In this document: positions 9,143 to 16,555 of the stretch, piece after piece
Layout of the letters: the number at the start of each line of letters is the position of its first letter
Position numbering within the stretch: position 1 is the stretch's first letter
Origin: Pseudarthrobacter sp. IC2-21
GTDB taxonomy: Bacteria; Actinomycetota; Actinomycetes; Actinomycetales; Micrococcaceae
Direction: 5' to 3'
Assembly: GCF_034048115.1 (NCBI RefSeq)
Contig: NZ_CP139145.1
Coordinates: 310,001 to 374,000 of the forward strand
DNA: 64,000 nucleotides
Program-made: the position numbers and the translations under genes
Notes under the pieces: generated by a model
What the model was told of the DNA's origin: nothing
Seen by the model: the letters and a program-made list of their open reading frames with translations, nothing else
Databases searched by the model: none

Positions 9143-9165
9143 CTCCTGCCGCGCCCGGGACTCCT
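9130..9165. repeat. Two tandem 18-bp units
   Basis: The 18-base unit GCCGCGCCCGGGACTCCT occurs twice in exact tandem at 9130-9147 and 9148-9165. The first copy overlaps the right arm of the 9121-9142 hairpin. It is non-coding. Confidence 0.7.
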
Positions 9166-9179
9166 CGCGCTCGGGCCTC

Positions 9180-9467
9180 CTACAGAGTTGACCCGCCATG
9201 GTGGTCCCGGTTGACCATCAGCTGTTGGAGGAGGGCGCGTTCGGGCCGGCCGGGATTCTGTGCCACGCAGCGGCGGAGTCTGGCCCGGGCCAGCTCCTCG
9301 CCGGGATCGGTCCCGCCCAGCACTTCGTCGATGATTTCCTGTGCCTGCCACCGCAGTGACTCGCGGGCGAACTGCCGGACCTCAGCGGTGGCCGCCGCGG
9401 ACTCAACCCACGGGTCCGGATCGGGATCGTCACAGGGGATGAACTCGAACATTCGCTCTGCTGACAT
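9180..9467 (-). CDS. Small protein, paralogue of the 7323-7550 product
   Basis: The product has 95 residues. It starts with an acidic segment (FIPCDDPDPDPW), followed by a helical part rich in Arg, Gln and Glu (RWQAQEIIDEVLGG, RARLRRCVAQNPGRPERALL). The second half aligns by eye with the 7323-7550 product. ATG 9467 has a perfect AAGGAGG upstream. It is transcribed toward GAF-ANTAR 2 and away from the tetR gene. The family is not known to me. Confidence 0.65.
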   Translation of the reverse strand: MSAERMFEFIPCDDPDPDPWVESAAATAEVRQFARESLRWQAQEIIDEVLGGTDPGEELARARLRRCVAQNPGRPERALLQQLMVNRDHHGGSTL

Positions 9468-9541
9468 TGGGGCCTCCTTGCACCATGCTGCCGGTTCTTG
9501 GGAAGCCCCGGAGCGTCAAAGCACTTGCGTTTGAAAAGACA

Positions 9542-9563
9542 CTACATGTAGGAAGACCGGTCT
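9542..9563. promoter_or_regulatory. Two adjacent palindromes, TetR operator candidate
   Basis: CTACATGTAG (9542-9551) and AGACCGGTCT (9554-9563) are perfect 10-bp palindromes side by side. The second covers the expected -35 region of the -10 box TAAACT (9579-9584) before the tetR start. This is the usual layout for an autorepressor, and the site could also control the divergent small gene. Confidence 0.5.
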
Positions 9564-9593
9564 GTCTGCACCCCGGAGTAAACTGATATCACG

Positions 9594-10214
9594 ATGATTT
9601 CCGATGGAGAAGCCACCCTGCCGCCGGCGGAAAGTATTGCAGCGGCGGCCATCCGTCCTGCCGATTCCCGGGAGCGGATCCTCGCGGTGGCGTACCAGCT
9701 GTTCTCCCGCCGGGGAGTGCGGGACGTCGGGGTCAACGAACTGATCGAACGTTCCGGGGTGGCCAAGGCAACGTTCTACCGGCACTTTCCCTCCAAGGAT
9801 TCCCTCGTATTGGCATTCCTGGAGCTGCGGGACCAGCTCTGGACCGTGGACGCGATCGTTGGTCAGGCGAAGCAGCGGGCCAGCAAGCCCACCGGGCAAC
9901 TGCTGGCCATCTTCGACGTCTTCGGCGAATGGTTCCGCCGGGACGATTTTGAAGCCTGCTCGTTCATCAACATCCTGCTGGAGATGGGTCCGTCGCATCC
10001 GCTGGGCCTGGCGAGCATCGATTATCTCGCCCGGATCAGGGGCCACGTGCAGGTGCTTGCGGAGCAGGCAGGCCTTGATCGTCCGGAGGATTTTGCCAGG
10101 TCGTGGCACATCCTGATGAAGGGGTCCATTGTCTCTGCCTCGGAAGGCGATACGCAGGCTGCCAGCCGGGCCCAGGAGATGGCCGGCTGGTTGATCCAGC
10201 ACCACAGCCGCTGA
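9594..10214 (+). CDS. TetR-family transcriptional regulator
   Basis: The 206-residue protein has a typical TetR N-terminal helix-turn-helix (about residues 25-70: RERILAVAYQLFSRRGVRDVGVNELIERSGVAKATFYRHFPSK in pieces) and a helical ligand-binding domain. It is expected to repress its own promoter and neighbours. ATG 9594 is only nine bases after TAAACT, so the mRNA may be almost leaderless. Two palindromes lie just upstream. The next gene, a PfpI-like protein, is on the same strand about 135 bases on and may be a target. The ligand is unknown. Confidence 0.88.
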   Translation: MISDGEATLPPAESIAAAAIRPADSRERILAVAYQLFSRRGVRDVGVNELIERSGVAKATFYRHFPSKDSLVLAFLELRDQLWTVDAIVGQAKQRASKPTGQLLAIFDVFGEWFRRDDFEACSFINILLEMGPSHPLGLASIDYLARIRGHVQVLAEQAGLDRPEDFARSWHILMKGSIVSASEGDTQAASRAQEMAGWLIQHHSR

Positions 10215-10350
10215 ATAGTCAGCAGCCGCCGAATAGTCAGCTTGCTTATCAGTTGCGGCTTTCCTAGGCTGGATGCTGTCAGACACACAACTCTCGAAGC
10301 GGTCAAGCGTAGCTGCAATGCGCCCGGACCGCGTCGCTAAAGGAGGAAAA

Positions 10351-10917
10351 ATGTCAGAACACAACATCACGGGCAAGAAGGTCGCTTTCCTGCTGACGGA
10401 CGGAGTGGAGCAGGTGGAGCTCACCAGCCCCTGGCAGGCAGTCAAGGACGCCGGCGGCGTGCCGACGCTGGTGGCTCCCGGCAGCGGCCGGCTGCAGGGC
10501 TACAACGGGACGGACAAGGGCGATACCTTCGACATCGACCTCACTGTGGCGGATGCCAACGCTTCGGACTTTGACGCCTTGGTTCTTCCGGGCGGGGTAG
10601 TGAATGCCGACCATCTCCGCGTGGACAAGGACGCGCAGAATTTCACGCGCAGCTTCTTTGAACAGCACAAGCCCGTGGCCTCGATCTGCCACGGCCCCTG
10701 GCTCCTGATCGATGCCGGCGTGATCCGCGGCCGTAACGTCACCTCGTACCACACGCTCCAGACGGACCTGAAGAACGCGGGCGCCAACTGGAGTGACGAG
10801 GAAGTGGTGGTGGACCAGGGCCTGGTCACCAGCCGCAACCCGGACGACCTTCCCGCCTTCAACAGCAAACTGGTGGAGGAAATCTCGGAAGGTCAGCACG
10901 CCGGCCAGACTGCCTAA
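10351..10917 (+). CDS. PfpI/DJ-1 family protein (YhbO-like)
   Basis: This 188-residue protein belongs to the DJ-1/PfpI superfamily. The nucleophile elbow ASICHGPWLLIDAG carries the conserved Cys-His pair, and the N-terminal GVEQVEL carries the Glu partner. Members act as general-stress proteins, chaperones, or glyoxalase/deglycase-like enzymes; the activity cannot be settled from sequence. ATG 10351 is fixed by a strong AAAGGAGG at 10340-10347. The in-frame extension to 10273 is probably non-coding leader. Confidence 0.9.
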   Translation: MSEHNITGKKVAFLLTDGVEQVELTSPWQAVKDAGGVPTLVAPGSGRLQGYNGTDKGDTFDIDLTVADANASDFDALVLPGGVVNADHLRVDKDAQNFTRSFFEQHKPVASICHGPWLLIDAGVIRGRNVTSYHTLQTDLKNAGANWSDEEVVVDQGLVTSRNPDDLPAFNSKLVEEISEGQHAGQTA

Positions 10918-11000
10918 GGAATCTGCCCCGTCCCGCCGCTGTTAACACTTTTAAAGCGGGGGACCGCCCGGCTATTGATAGAGGATGACTAGGGATTGGC

Positions 11001-11456
11001 ATGACCAGGCAGGTTGAATCGTTTGAGGACGATTCCGGTGCAGTGGTGTACTACCACCGGCACCAGAATGGCGGTGGCTTCGTTGGCCGCGGCGCTGTTG
11101 TGGCCGACTCCGTCCGTCTGGGGCCCATGACGTATGTGGAGCCGCATGCGCGGATCGGGGCATGCACCCGGGTAGGGCACGGCAGTTGGATCGACCGCCA
11201 GGTGCAGGTGGGGGAGCGGACCATTATCGGCGACGCCGTGCGCGTGGGCAACGGAGCAATCATCGGGAACCGCGTGCACATCGGCAGCCACTCACGCATC
11301 GGCGCAGGTGCCGTCATTGGGCACGGCGCCCGGCTCGCTGCCGACAGCAGGGTGCCCGACGGCGGCCGCGTCGCCGCCCAGCCGCGGCGCCGGACCGACG
11401 TGGCGGCAACCAAGCGTCCGAGCGTTCGCAAACAACCGAAGAAGCTGGCCGCCTGA
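11001..11456 (+). CDS. Hexapeptide-repeat (left-handed beta-helix) protein
   Basis: The 151-residue product carries about ten imperfect hexapeptide turns (for example VGRGAV, IGACTRV, IGDAVRV, IGNRVHI, IGAGAVI) at residues 28-112. This is the left-handed parallel beta-helix of acyltransferases and gamma-carbonic-anhydrase-like proteins. There is no acyltransferase domain and no complete carbonic anhydrase His triad that I can see, so the role may be binding or scaffold. The Lys/Arg-rich C-terminal tail (RRRTD, KRPSVRKQPKK) is unusual. The last codons form the left arm of a 16-bp hairpin. Confidence 0.75.
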   Translation: MTRQVESFEDDSGAVVYYHRHQNGGGFVGRGAVVADSVRLGPMTYVEPHARIGACTRVGHGSWIDRQVQVGERTIIGDAVRVGNGAIIGNRVHIGSHSRIGAGAVIGHGARLAADSRVPDGGRVAAQPRRRTDVAATKRPSVRKQPKKLAA

Positions 11457-11472
11457 GGCGGCCAGCTTCTTC
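11438..11472. terminator. 16-bp perfect hairpin with the stop codon as loop
   Basis: Bases 11438-11453 pair perfectly with 11457-11472. The three-base loop 11454-11456 is the TGA stop of the hexapeptide-repeat gene. It lies between convergent genes, so it can stop transcription from both sides. There is no long T-run (CTTCTTC follows). Confidence 0.65.
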
Positions 11473-11512
11473 TGCGTCGGATCCGGTTGCGGCGGCTCGC
11501 CGGGCCCGGCGC

Positions 11513-12691
11513 CTAGAGCAGGTTGGCGCCGATGTCCCGGCCGATCTGCCGGAGCAGGGCCGCAGACAGTTCGGGATCCTTGGAAGAATCCTGGTCCGTG
11601 TACTGGGCGAGCGTGTAAACGCCGGTGAGCGCCAGGTCGGACCAGCGCTCGCGCGGGAGCAGGGAGCGTCCGGCGACGGCGATGATCGGCCGGGCTCCGG
11701 ACCGGCGGGCGACGGCGGCCGGCAGCTTTCCGGCCAGGGTCTGTTCGTCAAGGCTTCCCTCGCCGGTGATCACCACGTCGCAGCTCTCCTTACGGCTGTT
11801 GAAGTCCAGCAGGTCCAGGAAGAAGTCTGCCCCCGAGACCTGTTGGGCCCCGAGCAGCAGGCAGGCGAAGCCGATGCCGCCGGCGCTGCCTGAGCCCTCA
11901 TGCCGGGCCAGCGTCGCGGGGCCGGATTCCCGTGCGCCCGGGAACCCGGCGCCCGGGAATCCGGCCTCGGTCAGCTGCGTGACAAAATGCGTGAGACCTT
12001 GCTCGAGTGCCAGGATCTCAGCGGGTCCGGCTCCCTTTTGCGGCCCAAAAACGGCCGGTGCGCCCTGGGGGCCGAGGAGCGGGTTGTATACGTCGCTGGC
12101 GATGATCAGGTTGGTGCCGGCGAGTTCAGGGAAGGCTGCCCGGTCCACGGAGTGGATCCGGGCCAGGGAACTGCCGGAGCCGTTCAGCTGCCGTCCATCG
12201 GCGTCCCGAAAAGTGAATCCGAGGGCGGTAAGCATCCCCATGCCGCCGTCGGTGCTGGCACTGCCGCCGAGCGCCAACACTATGGTGGCCGGGTTCAGGC
12301 TTAAGGCGAACAGGACCGCTTCGCCGAATCCGCGGCTGGAAGCGGCCATGGCTTCGGGCCGTCCGCCGGGCAGGAGACCCAGGCCGCAGGTGTTCGCCAC
12401 CTCCACAACTGCCGTGACGCCGTCGTACGCGATGCTCGCCTGGACCGGCTGGCCGGTGGGTCCGGCCACTGTGTAGCTCCGCCGGGTGAAGCCGGAGGCG
12501 ACGGCGGCGTCCACGCTGCCGTCACCTCCGTCCGCGAGCGGAAGGATTTCGCAGTGGACCGTCCCGGCGCCGGTTGCTGACCGGAGTCCTGCGGCCAGGG
12601 CGTCCGCCACTTCGCCGGCGGTGAGGCTGCCTTTGAACTTGTCGGGTGCGATGAGGGTGCGGACGTTTTTTGGGGCGGTGGTGTTGTTCAT
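11513..12691 (-). CDS. Glycerate kinase (GlxK/GarK family)
   Basis: Glycerate kinase phosphorylates D-glycerate with ATP to 2-phosphoglycerate (or 3-phosphoglycerate), feeding lower glycolysis. The 392-residue product shows the N-terminal LIAPDKFKGSLTAGEVADAL, the PLADGGDGSVDA loop and ALGGSASTDGGMGML, all diagnostic of the family. ATG 12691 is one base beyond the stop of dctA, so the two genes are cotranscribed. An in-frame start at 12727 would overlap dctA. Downstream of a tartrate-type dehydrogenase it completes a route from tartrate to glycolysis. Confidence 0.92.
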   Translation of the reverse strand: MNNTTAPKNVRTLIAPDKFKGSLTAGEVADALAAGLRSATGAGTVHCEILPLADGGDGSVDAAVASGFTRRSYTVAGPTGQPVQASIAYDGVTAVVEVANTCGLGLLPGGRPEAMAASSRGFGEAVLFALSLNPATIVLALGGSASTDGGMGMLTALGFTFRDADGRQLNGSGSSLARIHSVDRAAFPELAGTNLIIASDVYNPLLGPQGAPAVFGPQKGAGPAEILALEQGLTHFVTQLTEAGFPGAGFPGARESGPATLARHEGSGSAGGIGFACLLLGAQQVSGADFFLDLLDFNSRKESCDVVITGEGSLDEQTLAGKLPAAVARRSGARPIIAVAGRSLLPRERWSDLALTGVYTLAQYTDQDSSKDPELSAALLRQIGRDIGANLL

Positions 12692-12692
12692 G

Positions 12693-14102
12693 TCAGACGG
12701 ATTCCGAGTAGGCCGGGCGGCGATCATGGGCGGTGGAAGGCTCGACGGCGGAGGGTGCCGCGGGTGCCGGACCTTCAGTCACTGCCGGCATGGGCTCCAC
12801 GTATTCTCCGGCAAAGACCCGGCGGGCCCGATCAGCGTCCAGGGTGCGGTCCCACCAGGCGATGAAGAGGGTGGCCACCGCGTTGCCGGTGAAGTTCACC
12901 AGCGCCCGGCACTCGGACATGAACTTGTCGATGCCGAAAATGAGCATGATGCCGGCCGCGGGGATGGTACCGAGCGTCGTCAGGGTAGCGGTCAGGGCGA
13001 TGAAACCGCCGCCCGCCACTCCCGCCGCGCCCTTCGAAGTCAGCAGCATGACCGCGAGCAGGCCGAGCTGCTGTCCGATGCTCAGGTGCGTGTTGGTGGC
13101 CTGCGCGATGTAAAGGGCGGCCAGGGAGAGGTAGATCGCGGCGCCGTCGAGGTTGAAGCTGTAGCCGGTGGGAACCACCAGGCCCACTGTTTCTTTTTTG
13201 ACGCCGGCGTGCTCGAGCTTGCGCATCAGCCCGGGCAGGGCGGGCTCGGCGGTGGAGGTGCCCAGGATGAGCATGTACTCCTCTTTGAGGTGGCGGATCA
13301 TGGTGAAGATGTTCAGCTTGAGGAAGGCCATCACGGAACCGAGGACCACCACCACAAAGAGGATTGAGGTGACGTAGAAGAGCGCGATCAGCCCGCCCAT
13401 GCTGGTGAGGGAGGACACCCCGTACTTGCCCACCGCGAAGGCCATGGCGCCGAAGGCTCCCAGCGGGGCTGCCTTCATGATGAAGCCCAGGATCTTGAAC
13501 ATCACCCCGGTGAGTCGCTGCACGCCGTCCAGGACGGGGGCGCCCACCTTGCCGATGGCGTTCAGGGCGATGCCGAAGACGACGGCGATGAAGATGATCT
13601 GAAGGATGTCACCCTCGACGAACGGCCCCACAACGCTGTTGGGAATGATGTGGGTGAGGAACTGCCACCACTCCTGGTGCTGGCCGGCGTCGATCAGCTT
13701 GGCGGCGGAATCCGAGGTCTTAATGGTGCTGGCGTCCACGTTCATGCCCTCGCCAAGGCGGAAGATGTTGATGGCCACCAGGCCGAAAATCAGGGCAAAG
13801 ATGGTGCCCACCTGGAAATAGGTCAGGGCTTTCAGGCCCGTCATGCCGACTTTCTTCAGGTCGGCGACGCTGGCGATGCCGCCCACGATGGTCAGGAACA
13901 CGATGGGCCCGATGAGCATCTTCATGGAGTTCACGAAGGTGGTGCCGATGGGTTCCATGGCAATGCCGGCGGTGGGTGCGAGCCAGCCGACCAGAATGCC
14001 GATAACAATGGCGGTCAGTACCCAGAAGTAGAGCTGCCGGTACCAACGTGTCTTGGGGGCCGGCGCTGCTGCAGCCGGGCCCGTGGTGGTGCTGTAATCC
14101 AT
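12693..14102 (-). CDS. dctA: C4-dicarboxylate:cation symporter, DctA type
   Basis: This 469-residue membrane protein of the dicarboxylate/amino acid:cation symporter family takes up malate, succinate, fumarate or, in this setting, probably tartrate. Family motifs are present: the Ser-rich loop GTSTAEPALPGLM, the VPTGYSFNLDGAAIYLSLA segment and the transport core near NFTGNAVATLFIAWW. About eight hydrophobic segments plus re-entrant loops are seen. ATG 14102 follows GAGGTAGG. It lies between the dehydrogenase and glycerate kinase genes on the same strand. Substrate choice is inferred from context. Confidence 0.92.
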   Translation of the reverse strand: MDYSTTTGPAAAAPAPKTRWYRQLYFWVLTAIVIGILVGWLAPTAGIAMEPIGTTFVNSMKMLIGPIVFLTIVGGIASVADLKKVGMTGLKALTYFQVGTIFALIFGLVAINIFRLGEGMNVDASTIKTSDSAAKLIDAGQHQEWWQFLTHIIPNSVVGPFVEGDILQIIFIAVVFGIALNAIGKVGAPVLDGVQRLTGVMFKILGFIMKAAPLGAFGAMAFAVGKYGVSSLTSMGGLIALFYVTSILFVVVVLGSVMAFLKLNIFTMIRHLKEEYMLILGTSTAEPALPGLMRKLEHAGVKKETVGLVVPTGYSFNLDGAAIYLSLAALYIAQATNTHLSIGQQLGLLAVMLLTSKGAAGVAGGGFIALTATLTTLGTIPAAGIMLIFGIDKFMSECRALVNFTGNAVATLFIAWWDRTLDADRARRVFAGEYVEPMPAVTEGPAPAAPSAVEPSTAHDRRPAYSESV

Positions 14103-14232
14103 GATTCCTACCTCATTGGGGAATGGCGCTGGAAGGTGGTGGTGGGACGCCGCGTGGACTTCCGCGGGGAGGGTCCGACGGCGGCCGGACAGCCGCCGTC
14201 GGACGTTCTGGTGCGTGGGAAATGAAGTCTTT

Positions 14233-15330
14233 TTAGACCGCGGCGGGTGCGAGAGTAAGTGCCTTGATGATGGCCTCGGTGACGTCGTCCGTCCGGGCGT
14301 CGCCGCCGACGTCGCGGGTCAGGTGGCCGGAGCCGGTGGCTGCCTCGATGGCGGCCTCCACCCGGCGGGCCTCCCCGTGCAGGCCGAAGTGGTCCAGCAT
14401 GAGCGCGGCGCTGGCGATGGCGCCGATCGGGTTGCTGATGCCCTGGCCGGCGATGTCCGGAGCGGAGCCGTGGACTGGTTCGAACATGGACGGGAAGCGG
14501 CGTTCGGGGTTCAGGTTGGCGCTCGCCGCCAGGCCCAGGCTGCCGGCCAGGGCGGAACCGAGGTCGGAGAGGATGTCCGCGTTCAGGTTTGATGCGACCA
14601 CCACGGAGAGCTCTTCGGGCTTGAGGATGAACTTGGCGCTCATGGCATCCACCAGGACACTTTCGGTCTGCACGTCCGGGTAATCCAGTGCCACGCGATT
14701 GAAGACTTCGTCCCAGAGGACCATGCCGTACTGCTGGGCGTTGGACTTGGTGACCGACGAAACCTTTTTGACCGTGCGGGTCCGGGCGAGATCGAAGGCG
14801 AAGCGCATGATGCGCTCGCAGCCTTTCTCGGTGAACAGCGCGGTCTGCAGTGCCACCTCGTTGCCGGGGCCGCGGCCGCTGAGGTTGCGGCCGCCCAGGC
14901 CGGCGTATTCGCCTTCGCTGTTTTCGCGGACCACAACCCAGTCAAGCTCGGTGTTGTCGGCCTTGCGCAGCGGGGACTGGATGCCGGGCAGGAACTTCAC
15001 GGGGCGGATGTTGGCCCACTGGTCGAAGTTCTGCGTGATGTTCAGTCGCAGGCCCCAGAGGCTGATGTGGTCCGGGACGTTTTCCCAGCCGACGGCGCCG
15101 AAGTAGATTGCGTCGAAGTCCTTGAGTGCTTCCAGGCCCTTGGGGTCCATCATCTGGCCGGTCTTCCGGTAGTAGTCGCAGCCCCAGGGGAACTCGGTCC
15201 AGTCGAAAGCGAACTTGCCGTTGGAGTTCTCTGCAAGGGCCTCAAGGACGCGGCGGCCGGCCGAAACAACTTCCTTGCCCACACCGTCCGCAGGGATCGA
15301 TGCAATGCTGAATTTCTGGGTGGCGCTCAT
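14233..15330 (-). CDS. Tartrate / D-malate dehydrogenase family protein
   Basis: This 365-residue member of the isocitrate/isopropylmalate dehydrogenase superfamily is of the tartrate dehydrogenase (TtuC/YeaU) type. It shows FGAVGWENVPDHISLWGLRL, VVRENSEGEYAGLGGR, the catalytic Lys-Asp region SVTKSNAQQYGMVLWDEVF, NLNADILSDLGSALAGSLG and FEPVHGSAPDIAGQG. Such enzymes oxidise tartrate or D-malate with NAD and can decarboxylate to D-glycerate. The presence of dctA and glycerate kinase downstream favours tartrate. A strong GAGGAGGT precedes ATG 15330. TtuC and DmlA activities cannot be told apart by eye. Confidence 0.88.
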   Translation of the reverse strand: MSATQKFSIASIPADGVGKEVVSAGRRVLEALAENSNGKFAFDWTEFPWGCDYYRKTGQMMDPKGLEALKDFDAIYFGAVGWENVPDHISLWGLRLNITQNFDQWANIRPVKFLPGIQSPLRKADNTELDWVVVRENSEGEYAGLGGRNLSGRGPGNEVALQTALFTEKGCERIMRFAFDLARTRTVKKVSSVTKSNAQQYGMVLWDEVFNRVALDYPDVQTESVLVDAMSAKFILKPEELSVVVASNLNADILSDLGSALAGSLGLAASANLNPERRFPSMFEPVHGSAPDIAGQGISNPIGAIASAALMLDHFGLHGEARRVEAAIEAATGSGHLTRDVGGDARTDDVTEAIIKALTLAPAAV

Positions 15331-15452
15331 GTGCCTACCTCCTCGTTGAGTTTGTTAGCAGTGAGCCTGTTGTGCGGGTCACACTGTTCTTCCTCTTCAA
15401 GTAGACGGGCGGCGGGCAGGCAGCGTCCAAGACCAAGATCCGATCCGCTAGA

Positions 15453-15465
15453 TAGGTTTTACCTA
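15453..15465. promoter_or_regulatory. LysR-type box TAGGT-N3-ACCTA
   Basis: TAGGTTTTACCTA is a 5-bp inverted repeat in the T-N11-A form typical of LysR regulators. It lies 123-135 bases upstream of the dehydrogenase start and downstream of the lysR gene, where an activator of the dehydrogenase-dctA-glycerate kinase unit would bind. Binding is inferred. Confidence 0.5.
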
Positions 15466-15476
15466 CCGATAAATTC

Positions 15477-15536
15477 ATCGATTGCTCCGTAACTGCCGTT
15501 ATGAGCACTCGAAAGTGCCATATTGGAGCAATCGAT
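15477..15536. repeat. Nested palindromic element, copy A
   Basis: ATCGATTGCTCC (15477-15488) and GGAGCAATCGAT (15525-15536) are perfect 12-bp inverted arms. Inside them is a smaller hairpin, GCACT-CGAA-AGTGC, flanked by ATG/CAT. The right arm with its flanks (TTGGAGCAATCGATGGGGG, 15523-15541) recurs exactly at 34602-34620, and variant arms recur at 45999-46057. It lies just beyond the lysR stop. Confidence 0.7.
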
Positions 15537-15544
15537 GGGGGGAG

Positions 15545-16429
15545 CTAGTCCACGTGCTCGGCGGCCACTTTCAGGAAGGCCTGCGCCGCGGGGGTCAGGC
15601 CGTCCTTCCGGCTCAGGATGGCCACGTCCAGATGGGACACCGGTTCGATCAGCAGCGTACGGAGCCCGGCTTTGTGGGCGGTGGGCGCCCAGGACGAGGG
15701 CATCACCGCGTGTCCGACGCCAGCCAGCACCAGCGGCAGGATGGAGGTCCGGTGTGCCACTTCGACGACGATCTCTACCTGGACCCCGTGCGCCAGGGCG
15801 TCGTCGACCAGCCACCGCATCAGCGATCCGCGCTGGCTGGCAATCAGGCGGTGACCGCCCAGGTCTTCGCGCTGGATGGCCGGCCCCGGGCGGAAGGTGT
15901 CCGCCTGCGGGTTAACGATCAGGATCAGTGGCTGGCGCTCCAGGTCCAGGACGTTGACGCCCGGCACCCTGATGGGCATGGGGGATCCCGCCAGGCCAAT
16001 TTCCGTGCTTCCGCTCCGGACCGATTCGATTACTTCTTCCGGGGTGAAGGCAGCGCTGACGTTGAGCCGTACGGACGGGTGAACCCGGGTAAAGCCGGCG
16101 ATCATGGACGTCAGCGGTTCGATGCCGGGGGACGGCATGGTGATGATGTCGAGCTTTCCGCTGCGGACGCCACGCAGGGCTTGGACGGCTGACTGTGCGG
16201 CGTCCAGGTCCCGCATGACCAAGCGGGCCGGCCCCACCAGTTCCTTGCCGGCGTCACTGAGCACAGCTCGGCGGCCGATCCGGTGAAAGAGCGGTACGCC
16301 CAGTTCCTTTTCCAGGCTGGCGATGGTCTGGGACAGCGACGGCTGGGCGATCAGCAGGTGCTCCGCAGCCCGGTTGAATCCGTCATGGTCAACAACGGCC
16401 AGGAAATACTTCAGTTTCCGGGTGTCCAC
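15545..16429 (-). CDS. LysR-family transcriptional regulator
   Basis: The 294-residue product has the LysR N-terminal winged helix (residues 1-60: LKYFLAVVDHDGFNRAAEHL, AQPSLSQTIASLEKELG, LFHRIGRR) and the two-lobed effector domain. It lies upstream of the tartrate-type dehydrogenase operon on the same strand, with a T-N11-A box in the gap, so it is the likely activator of that operon. GTG 16429 stands seven bases after TAGGCT (16437-16442), suggesting a leaderless mRNA. The effector is presumably the catabolised hydroxyacid. Confidence 0.9.
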   Translation of the reverse strand: MDTRKLKYFLAVVDHDGFNRAAEHLLIAQPSLSQTIASLEKELGVPLFHRIGRRAVLSDAGKELVGPARLVMRDLDAAQSAVQALRGVRSGKLDIITMPSPGIEPLTSMIAGFTRVHPSVRLNVSAAFTPEEVIESVRSGSTEIGLAGSPMPIRVPGVNVLDLERQPLILIVNPQADTFRPGPAIQREDLGGHRLIASQRGSLMRWLVDDALAHGVQVEIVVEVAHRTSILPLVLAGVGHAVMPSSWAPTAHKAGLRTLLIEPVSHLDVAILSRKDGLTPAAQAFLKVAAEHVD

Positions 16430-16555
16430 GCCAAACAGCCTACGCGCAGCAAAGAAAAACCCCGTGCGCAGGAATGACTGTGGCGGGTACAGTGTTGGAA
16501 TCTGCAGCGACGATGCTCGCGCGCCACTTCATTCTTACTCCCTGAGGGAACACCC

